Below, in pieces: positions 57,689 through 64,000 of a stretch of DNA of 64,000 nt. Location of the stretch: NCBI GenBank assembly GCA_038230255.1, contig JBBRNP010000002.1, positions 186,001-250,000 on the forward strand, read 5' to 3'. The position numbers and the translations under genes are program-made. The notes under the pieces were generated by a model that was not told where the DNA came from, ran no database searches, and saw only the letters and a program-made list of their open reading frames with translations. Each line of letters opens with the position of its first letter. The first letter of the stretch is position 1. This DNA comes from AV40 sp038230255. GTDB lineage: Bacteria > Verrucomicrobiota > Verrucomicrobiia > Chthoniobacterales > UBA10450.

Positions 57689-59212
57689 CTAACGAATATC
57701 TTCGACGTAGCTGACGACGCGGTAGTCCACGGCATCCCCTTCCTTGTCCAACGCGCGATCGTAATGCCAGCTTGTGTTGCCGTTACCGTAATAGGTCTTG
57801 CACACAATCGAACCGGTTATGTCGGGATTGCCGTTCATATGGTAATCGGCGCTTGGAGCGTAGAAGGTGGCGGCAAAGTCACCGGGCGGGGCGATATCAA
57901 TCCGTTGGGTGGTGGACGGATCGGTCGGACTGATTCCGTAAAATTGCAGGTTCGCGGCCAGGCCCGATACGTTGTCAATGTCTCGCGCTTTCACGTCGAT
58001 ATTGCCGTCAAAATAGACTCTCGCATGGACGCCAGCTTTAACGGTGATCTTGCCGGTAATGTTTCCAGTGACATGAATTGCCACGTAAGTTTGGGAGCTG
58101 CCGACTTGATTGATGGTCAAAGTGCCGCTGACAGAAGAAATCAGATATGCGGTCGGCGTGGTCGCTGATCCTGCAGCGGGTGGATTGATAGTGACATTGC
58201 CGCTCCCGCTGGTCGGAGAGGCTTGCGGTATTGGGAGGTCCGTCGGCATCACGAAAGGCGGAACAGTAAATGGAACATTGTTGTCGATTATGCCTTGAAT
58301 ATGGGAAGACGGTGTTACGGTGCCGCTGTTTGTAGAAACATTTCCGTAAATTGTTCCGTTGAATGTAGCAAAGTTCGGTGTCGCGACGGCGACTGAACCA
58401 CTGTGTGAGTCGCTGTAATGCGGATCTGAGGGATTGTTCGCGCAGAAGTAATACGGGCCGTTATTGGAATTGTAGCTGTCGATTACGCCGGCCGAGCCAG
58501 GCCCGAGAAATGAGGTCGTGCATTTAACGGCCGCTTCAAAAGGGGTGATAGGAGCGGCAATCAATTCGATGCGACGTGTAAATTGCGGGGTGCTTACCGA
58601 TACCAGAGCTTTGCCCGCACCGTCCCCGTTGGGTCCGTAAGTGGCAATAAAATGGTCGAAACTAAAATCAAGCTTGCGCAGCAAAGTGTCGCCCCTGGTC
58701 CCGACGCTCATCCGGTCATCCATTCCAACTCTTCGCAGACCCCCGAACGGGGCAGTCCCTTTCGCACGAATCCGGTACCAGGCATTGCCGGTTGTCGGGT
58801 CAGTGTAAAAACTATCAATCCGGCTGCTGGTGGTGAGGCTGTGTGGACCGAAGCTTGCCGGAGTGTTCGTGTGGATTCCCCCGGAGTTAGTCCATCCGCT
58901 CCACGCTTGGGAGGGATTGAGGATAGTCTTGCGTACTTCCGCGTAAGCGATGTCGCCTCCCGCCTCGGCCGCGGCGAGCGCCTCTTTCCACCCCCGGACT
59001 TGGCCAGAGGAAACATTCAATCGAACAGCACAGTTAAGGAGCACACTCGCGCCGATCGAAGAAACGACGACAATCGTGAGAAGGACGCAAAGGAGGACGT
59101 TCGCTTGGACGTTCTTTCGCCCCTGCGTAATGGAAACCGTAGAACTAATTATGCCGGACGAGCCGCAAGGTCGCCAACTATCATCCGAGGTGCCGCGCTT
59201 AACGCGCCTCAC
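57689..59212 (-). CDS. PilX-like minor pilus assembly protein, paralogue 1
   Basis: A 507-residue protein (GTG start overlapping the upstream stop by four bases). An N-terminal helix (about residues 38-60, ANVLLCVLLTIVVVSSIGA) is followed by WKEALAAAEAGGDIAYAEVR, the PilX-type pattern, then a beta-rich domain and a C-terminal part with YAPSADYHMNGNPDITGSIV like DUF7305/polymer-forming proteins. It ends VVSYVEDIR, the same as its neighbour. The first 35 residues differ from paralogue 2. Predicted to be exported and part of a type IV pilus-like or secretion machine. Confidence 0.8.
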   Translation of the reverse strand: MRRVKRGTSDDSWRPCGSSGIISSTVSITQGRKNVQANVLLCVLLTIVVVSSIGASVLLNCAVRLNVSSGQVRGWKEALAAAEAGGDIAYAEVRKTILNPSQAWSGWTNSGGIHTNTPASFGPHSLTTSSRIDSFYTDPTTGNAWYRIRAKGTAPFGGLRRVGMDDRMSVGTRGDTLLRKLDFSFDHFIATYGPNGDGAGKALVSVSTPQFTRRIELIAAPITPFEAAVKCTTSFLGPGSAGVIDSYNSNNGPYYFCANNPSDPHYSDSHSGSVAVATPNFATFNGTIYGNVSTNSGTVTPSSHIQGIIDNNVPFTVPPFVMPTDLPIPQASPTSGSGNVTINPPAAGSATTPTAYLISSVSGTLTINQVGSSQTYVAIHVTGNITGKITVKAGVHARVYFDGNIDVKARDIDNVSGLAANLQFYGISPTDPSTTQRIDIAPPGDFAATFYAPSADYHMNGNPDITGSIVCKTYYGNGNTSWHYDRALDKEGDAVDYRVVSYVEDIR

Positions 59213-60714
59213 CTAATGTCCTCGACGTAGCTGAGGATGCGGTAGTCCACCGCGTCGCCTAGATGGTCGAGCTCGCGGTCGTAATGCCAGTGGACGTTGC
59301 CGTTGGCATGGAAGTTTTTGCAAACAATCGCGCCGGTAATATCCGGGCCGCCGTTGATGGTGAAATTTGCACTTGGTGTATAGAAAACTGCAGCGAATCC
59401 TGCGTTCGAACCACCACCGGAGTTTAGGTTGACCGTTTGCTGAACATTGGGATCGGTCGGAGAGATTCCGTAGAACTGAAGATTGCCCGCATAACCGCTC
59501 GTGTTAACAATGTTCTCGGCTTTCGTCTGGAAATTTCCGTCAAAATAGACCTCTAGGTGAACGTGCGCGGGGATCGTGATAGTGGGCCCCTGGCCGGTGC
59601 TGGTACCAATATCCCCTGTCACGTGAACGGCTACATACGTCTCCTGTGGCACGCCATTCACCGTTGCGGGATTGACCGTCAGGTTCCCGTTATTCACGAA
59701 TGAAGTAAGCAGATAGTAGTTGGGGCTCGTGGCAGTTCCGGCCGCCGCAGGAGTGATATTCGTGTTACCGGTCACGGCTGTCGGAGACGACACAAAGGTC
59801 CACGACGAAGTGCTGGGCATGATGAAAGGAGATAAACTGAAAGGAACGTTATTATCGATGATTCCGGAAATGCTGTTCGTATTCTTGGTGACTGTTCCGC
59901 CGTTGGTATAGAGATCGCCGTAGATGTTTCCCATGACCGTCGCGATCGAACTGTTAATTTCCACTGTCCCAGCACGCGCGTCGACATAGCGCGCGTCAGC
60001 TGGGTTGGTTTTCACACTGGAGTTGTAGGCACCGGTGGTGGAGCGATAGCTGTCGACATAAGCGGCGGACCCAAGCCCGTAAAACGTGCCGCCAGCTTTA
60101 ATCGCTGCTTCAAAGGGCGTGATCGGCGCTGCGATCAGTTCTACCCGCCGACTAACTTGCGGTTTAGAAACCGGAAGCAGGGTCTGACCAACCCCGTCGC
60201 CATTAGGCCCGTAAGTAGCGACGAAGTGATCATAATTGAAATCGATTTTTCGCAACAAGCTATCGCCCCGTGTGTTCACACCCATTCGGTCGTCCATTCC
60301 AACCCGCTTCAGGCCCATCACCGGCGCGGTGCCTTTGGTGCGAATGCGGTACCACGCGTTGCCGTTCCCATCGTAATAAAATGGGTCAACCCGCGAATTC
60401 GTACTCAGATTGTCCGTGCCATAGGTTACCTGAGTATTGGTGTAAGCACCGCCAGAATAGGTCCAGCCATTGGATGGATTAAATGCGTGAGTCGGATCCT
60501 GAATTGTCTTGCGAATTTCGGCATAGGCGATGTCTCCGCCGGTTTCCGCGGCGTCGAGCGATCCCTTCCAACTGCGGATCTGGCTCGACGCCGCATTGTA
60601 CCGCGTCATGCAATTAAGCAGCACATTTCCGCCAATGATAGAAACAACCAGGATTGTGCAGAGGACACACAGCAGCACGTTGCCGTGCGCCACCGTTCGT
60701 TGTGAGATTCGCAT
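59209..60714 (-). CDS. PilX-like minor pilus assembly protein, paralogue 2
   Basis: 501 residues, sharing the N-terminal helix (NVLLCVLCTILVVSIIGGNV), the WKGSLDAAETGGDIAYAEIR segment, YDHFVATYGPNGDG, RRVELIAAPITPFEAAIK and the C-terminal YTPSANFTINGGPDITGAIV with the gene downstream. The two are a tandem duplication with diverged middles. Follows the two prepilin-like genes on the same strand. Confidence 0.8.
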   Translation of the reverse strand: MRISQRTVAHGNVLLCVLCTILVVSIIGGNVLLNCMTRYNAASSQIRSWKGSLDAAETGGDIAYAEIRKTIQDPTHAFNPSNGWTYSGGAYTNTQVTYGTDNLSTNSRVDPFYYDGNGNAWYRIRTKGTAPVMGLKRVGMDDRMGVNTRGDSLLRKIDFNYDHFVATYGPNGDGVGQTLLPVSKPQVSRRVELIAAPITPFEAAIKAGGTFYGLGSAAYVDSYRSTTGAYNSSVKTNPADARYVDARAGTVEINSSIATVMGNIYGDLYTNGGTVTKNTNSISGIIDNNVPFSLSPFIMPSTSSWTFVSSPTAVTGNTNITPAAAGTATSPNYYLLTSFVNNGNLTVNPATVNGVPQETYVAVHVTGDIGTSTGQGPTITIPAHVHLEVYFDGNFQTKAENIVNTSGYAGNLQFYGISPTDPNVQQTVNLNSGGGSNAGFAAVFYTPSANFTINGGPDITGAIVCKNFHANGNVHWHYDRELDHLGDAVDYRILSYVEDIR

Positions 60715-60738
60715 CGCTAGTAATCTAAGGAGTTGCGG

Positions 60739-61365
60739 TTAGCCGCGGCGCTTGTTTCGCAGATACGCTGTCGCGTACATGCTCGTTCCCGTGCGTGAAG
60801 CAACGGTGCTTCCAGACGTGAAGATCGGCAAAAACGTTACCGAAGTCGTGGCACACTCGGTATTGGCCAGCTCAACATCAGTGCTCTGCGGGACCAACTG
60901 ATCAGTGCTTGAAGCGATTGTAGTGACGACACCGTTTTCGGTCCGCAAGATGGAGCTTCCGCTGATCGAGTATACAACCGTCGTGGTCGCCGCGCTGTAA
61001 TTGACCTGCCAACCACTGGTAGTGTAGGCAACCGTGGGTGTGCGTGGTGTGCCGACCAGCGAGGGATTTGCGACCGCCTCCGAATCGCCAGTTTTAATGA
61101 TGTAATTTGGCAAATTCATCGTCACGCTTTGCAAATCGACCGAGGTGGTCACGATCAACCCGCGCTTCACATCACGGTTTAAGTAATCGATGATGCGGAC
61201 CTGCTGCATTTGGGTGCTGAAGTAGTTGTCCACTGCGGAAAAGCTCTTCTGAAGCGAAATGCCTGAAGTAATGGCGGCCGCGAGAACGATGGAGCTGAGG
61301 CTGAGACTGACCAGCATTTCACTAAGGGTGAAGCCGGCGATTGTTTGCGAGGTCTTAAGTTTCAT
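60739..61365 (-). CDS. prepilin-like protein, PilW type
   Basis: About 208 residues from ATG 61365. Type III signal TIAGFTLSEMLVSLSLS: cleavage after Gly, +1 Phe, +5 Glu, then a hydrophobic helix. The C-terminal part is Ser/Thr-rich. It overlaps the next prepilin gene upstream by four bases. Minor pilins of this kind prime pilus or pseudopilus assembly. Confidence 0.85.
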   Translation of the reverse strand: MKLKTSQTIAGFTLSEMLVSLSLSSIVLAAAITSGISLQKSFSAVDNYFSTQMQQVRIIDYLNRDVKRGLIVTTSVDLQSVTMNLPNYIIKTGDSEAVANPSLVGTPRTPTVAYTTSGWQVNYSAATTTVVYSISGSSILRTENGVVTTIASSTDQLVPQSTDVELANTECATTSVTFLPIFTSGSTVASRTGTSMYATAYLRNKRRG

Positions 61366-61853
61366 TTTTTGGTTCCGTTTGATATAATAGTGCTGGTTGT
61401 TTCTGAACGCGCCCGGCCACCGAGCATGTTCCATGAAGTTGAGACATCTACTTGCACGAGGGAGGTGCCGAGGTCCGTCGCGGTCAAATCGTTGGCCACC
61501 GTGCCGTTTGGGGAGCGGGTAAACTGGGTAACGCCGTTTGCAGTCGGGTAAGCGCTGATCTTTACGACCTCAGTTGCTTTCTTACAAAACTCGGATCCGT
61601 TCGGGGGCGTTGCTAGGAGAGACTGGACGTAGCTCTTGGTGGTCAGATCGGTAAAGGCCACGTTTCGCAGAACTTCGCAGCGGTCGTGCACGCTTTGCAG
61701 CGCGGCGATTGATTCTTTACTCGCGTCGATATAACGAAGGCAGACGGCGTTAAGCTCGAAGACCGAAGCGCAAAAAACAGCCAAGAGCAAAACGGCGACG
61801 AGAACTTCCGGGAAGCTCATTGCGGCGGTGGGTTGGTTCGGTCGGAGTCTCAT
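61362..61853 (-). CDS. prepilin-like protein, PilV type, with Ala at -1
   Basis: 163 residues. The N-terminal AAMSFPEVLVAVLLLAVF fits a prepilin (+5 Glu and hydrophobic helix) but has Ala rather than Gly before the cleavage site. First gene of the four-gene pilin cluster running to 57689. The 280 bases upstream are AT-rich (TTATCTCATAATTGAG and similar) and probably hold the cluster promoter; no clear -35/-10 pair can be fixed. Confidence 0.8.
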   Translation of the reverse strand: MRLRPNQPTAAMSFPEVLVAVLLLAVFCASVFELNAVCLRYIDASKESIAALQSVHDRCEVLRNVAFTDLTTKSYVQSLLATPPNGSEFCKKATEVVKISAYPTANGVTQFTRSPNGTVANDLTATDLGTSLVQVDVSTSWNMLGGRARSETTSTIISNGTKK

Positions 61854-62135
61854 CGCTTCTCTGTTGACTATGGAAATTAGCAGAGATTATGCCCATTTTC
61901 TCGCTCCTGCGATAAATGATGAATTGGTTGAGAAATTCCATAATTTATCTCATAATTGAGAGCCGACGGCTTCCCCCCTAAGAATTCGAGCGATAATTTT
62001 TTGAACACTAGCCCGGACAAGACCCCCAACTCTCGCATCGCCCGAATGGAAAGCTTCTGTGTGCCGGCTTGCCATGGCTAACTAAATGCGCGACATAGTG
62101 CGGTCGCGGATCGCGGGATTGCTCGCGACAAAATT

Positions 62136-62209
62136 CGGGCTGTGGCTCAGCTTGGTAGAGCGCCTGCCTCGGGTGCAGGAGGCCGTGGGTTCAAATCCCA
62201 CCAGCCCGA
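62136..62209 (+). tRNA. tRNA-Pro(CGG)
   Basis: A 74-nt tRNA: acceptor CGGGCTG/CAGCCCG, anticodon stem CCTGC/GCAGG with loop CTCGGGT (anticodon CGG, reads CCG), TTCAAAT T-loop. No CCA is encoded, unlike the tRNA-Ser in this window. Confidence 0.95.
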
Positions 62210-62373
62210 TGACAAAGCATCAACGAAGGTGCCTAAGACAACCGATCGGCTCATTGCGATTACGGTCGCGGTCTACCGCTTAACTTGCGAAAAACGCTAC
62301 TTATCATTAACAAGCAGTTGAAATCGGTCCCGCTTCGTGTTTGGATCGACATCACTGGCGCAAACTTGTCCAT

Positions 62374-62478
62374 ATGGGTTCCCTGAAAAAAAGACGTAAG
62401 GCGAAAATTTCGAAACATAAGCGTCGCAAGCGCATGCGGGCGAACCGCCACAAGAAACGTTTGCGCTACAAGTCGTAA
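62374..62478 (+). CDS. 34-residue basic protein, AURKAIP1/Cox24-like
   Basis: A very short gene. MGSLKKRRKAKISKHKRRKR is followed by MRANRHKKRLRYKS: almost half Lys/Arg, no acidic residue. This matches the tiny AURKAIP1/COX24-domain proteins found in Verrucomicrobiota, Chlamydiota and Bacteroidota, which are thought to belong to the small ribosomal subunit. No clear SD is seen. It lies between tRNA-Pro and the TPR gene. Confidence 0.85.
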   Translation: MGSLKKRRKAKISKHKRRKRMRANRHKKRLRYKS

Positions 62479-62545
62479 CTTTTCCATTCGTTAGGCCGGG
62501 TGCGAATGTTTGCGTGTAGGGTTTCGCGCGACTAATGTCGGCAAC

Positions 62546-64000
62546 ATGATGGAGCCCAACGGCCGGTTTGCGCGGATTCTCCATCTTCTGGTCTTTGGCG
62601 CGTCTTTCCTGACCCTGTCCGGCTCTCTCACGGCTCGGCCGCGTCCTGTTGCGCCAAGTTCTCAACCATCGCCAAGCGCGGCGCCGACAAAGAAATCCGT
62701 CCTCCGCCAAGAGGATTCAGTGTTTATGACGCCGGCTAAGGACCTTTTACTTCGCGCCGACGGGGAGCATAAGGCAGATGCCCTGGCCCATTTTGTTGAT
62801 GGCATGTCGTTGGAGGAAAACGGGGAGATGGATAAAGCGTTGGCCGCCTACCGCAAAGTTCTCGACGTCGATCCTGGGCAGGCGGATCTGGCCTCCCGAG
62901 TCGCTGCGCTGCTCACGCGACAGGATGATTTTCCGCAGGCAATCGATGTGTTGAAAGATGCAATCAAAGCAAATCCGAACGCTCCCGGACCGCTGCTGCA
63001 GCTCGCATTCATCTATGCAAAATATCTTCGGCGCACTGATCAAGCCATCGATTACGTCAATCGGGCCATTGCGCTCGATCCGCACAACGTCGAGGCCTAC
63101 GAACGCCTCTGCGAAATAGCGCTTGCCGCTGGAGATGAGAAGAAGGCGCTCCAATCGCTCGATCGCGCAGCCGAGAGTAAGAGTGACGACCCGGTGTTTT
63201 GGACCAGGCTAGGGAAACTTTACGCCTCGATTGTCTTTAAACCGGATCGCCCCTCCAAGCCTGATGAAATAGCGCGTGTCAACGACATCTTCAAAAAAGC
63301 GGCCAATCATGCCGCTGACAATCCGGCTGTGCTTAAAGATGTCGGCGATTATTACGCCTCCACCCAGCAAGTTAAGGAGGCCATCCCCCTCTACTTGCGT
63401 CTGCTCGAGCTCGAACCGGACGATACTAATGCGCGCGAGAAACTGGCCACCGGCTTCGTTTTAACGAACCAACGCGATAAGGCCGTTGAGATGCTGGAAG
63501 TGATCATCAAAGAACATCCCGAAAAATATCAACCCTACGATTTGTTGGCCGGGTTGCTGGATGACGCCGCCCGCGCGTTGGAACGCGAAAAAAAGATCGA
63601 CCAGGCAAAAACAGCATTTGCGAAAGCGGCTGCTAATTACGAGCAGAGTTTGATTATCAATCCTCGTCGAGCCAGTCCCTATCTTCATTTAGCCGAGTTG
63701 CTGCTGGGTCCGTTGAAGGAGAACGAGCGGGCGGTCAAAGTTCTAGGCGAAGCACGGCGACACTTTCCGCAAATGCCGGAGATCGTTTATTACCTGGGCA
63801 TCGCTCAACGCGAAGCGAAGCATTTTCAAGAAGCCCTCATTACATTCGAGGAAGCTTTGCACGAAGCCGAAGCTGAAGGCACCGAGATTGCCAACGCGCG
63901 CTTTTATTTCGACTACGGCGCGACGGCCGAGCAGGCCGGTCTTTACGACAAAGCGTCGGATCTTTTTAGAAGGTCCATTGCCGTTGATCCCGCTAACGCG
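62546..64000 (+). CDS. exported TPR-repeat protein, 3' part beyond window
   Basis: The frame opens at ATG 62546 (a second ATG follows at once) and stays open for 485 codons to the edge. A signal-like N-terminus (RFARILHLLVFGASFLTL) is followed by a Pro/Ser stretch and about ten TPR-like helices pairs, e.g. NGEMDKALAAYRKVLDVDP, RRTDQAIDYVNRAIALDP and QVKEAIPLYLRLLELEPDD. TPR proteins are protein-binding scaffolds; this one is probably periplasmic or surface-associated. Confidence 0.88.
   Translation, partial: MMEPNGRFARILHLLVFGASFLTLSGSLTARPRPVAPSSQPSPSAAPTKKSVLRQEDSVFMTPAKDLLLRADGEHKADALAHFVDGMSLEENGEMDKALAAYRKVLDVDPGQADLASRVAALLTRQDDFPQAIDVLKDAIKANPNAPGPLLQLAFIYAKYLRRTDQAIDYVNRAIALDPHNVEAYERLCEIALAAGDEKKALQSLDRAAESKSDDPVFWTRLGKLYASIVFKPDRPSKPDEIARVNDIFKKAANHAADNPAVLKDVGDYYASTQQVKEAIPLYLRLLELEPDDTNAREKLATGFVLTNQRDKAVEMLEVIIKEHPEKYQPYDLLAGLLDDAARALEREKKIDQAKTAFAKAAANYEQSLIINPRRASPYLHLAELLLGPLKENERAVKVLGEARRHFPQMPEIVYYLGIAQREAKHFQEALITFEEALHEAEAEGTEIANARFYFDYGATAEQAGLYDKASDLFRRSIAVDPANA

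Noticed and set aside
1..64000. CRISPR array, prophage, rRNA operon or recognisable anti-phage defence island
   Set aside because: No regularly spaced direct repeats, phage structural genes, rRNA sequences or defence nucleases/helicases were seen; BrnT/BrnA and DUF4238 are the only accessory-type genes.

Overview
The window looks like a chromosomal segment of a Gram-negative member of the Verrucomicrobiota, probably a soil lineage near Chthoniobacterales. This is inferred from protein character (LpxA for lipid A, a single-subunit SdhC of the b558 type, DUF5069, a very short AURKAIP1/Cox24-like ribosomal protein, many short lipoproteins) and from the gene order; no rRNA is present to prove it. 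Genes are densely packed on both strands, with frequent 4-base stop/start overlaps, and no gap longer than about 300 bases lacks a feature.

Layout. 1-11.2 kb is housekeeping: a HAD phosphatase (cut by the left edge), a desaturase, prs-rplY-pth-rpsF-ssb, dprA, topB, nrdR with an unusual neighbour, a HIT protein and a PLP lyase. 11.3-29.9 kb is dominated by tryptophan catabolism by the kynurenine route: 3-hydroxyanthranilate dioxygenase, ACMS decarboxylase, tryptophan 2,3-dioxygenase, kynurenine 3-monooxygenase, kynureninase, a RidA-type 2-aminomuconate deaminase and 2-aminomuconate semialdehyde dehydrogenase. A Rieske oxygenase and a DUF5069 protein are embedded among them, together with fdhD, a MOSC protein and mobA. 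No kynurenine formamidase was recognised. A MoaD-like/BNR-repeat/secreted-protein/RidA operon sits near 24.4-26.9 kb. A BrnT/BrnA toxin-antitoxin pair and a DUF4238 gene are inserted behind the dehydrogenase, next to a duplicated copy of that gene's 3' end.

30-43 kb holds small secreted proteins, a DUF4242-cyclase fusion, OsmC, an acyl-CoA dehydrogenase, tRNA-Ser(GCT), moeA, MarR-TolC, pgeF, lpxA-radC and a polyprenyl synthase. 43-53.3 kb holds a lipoate ligase, pyrF/ispE (divergent), RidA-pyrE-sdhC-sdhA-sdhB, and secA. 53.3-64 kb holds an MFS transporter, thpR, an SDR enzyme, smpB, rpoZ, a minor-pilin cluster with two tandem PilX-like paralogues, tRNA-Pro(CGG), a 34-residue basic protein and a TPR protein cut by the right edge.

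The most striking feature is not a gene. The segment carries many short (about 60-90 bp) palindromic elements built to one plan: perfect 7-9 bp terminal inverted repeats enclosing two (or three) hairpins, so each could fold as a Y-shaped junction. At least five sequence families follow this plan, and one 60-bp copy sits in frame inside a lipoate ligase gene. Other repeat types supply stop codons, start codons or linker peptides to neighbouring genes. A separate 11-mer, AAGATCGACAT, occurs about 14 times in either orientation and in every reading frame, far above chance.
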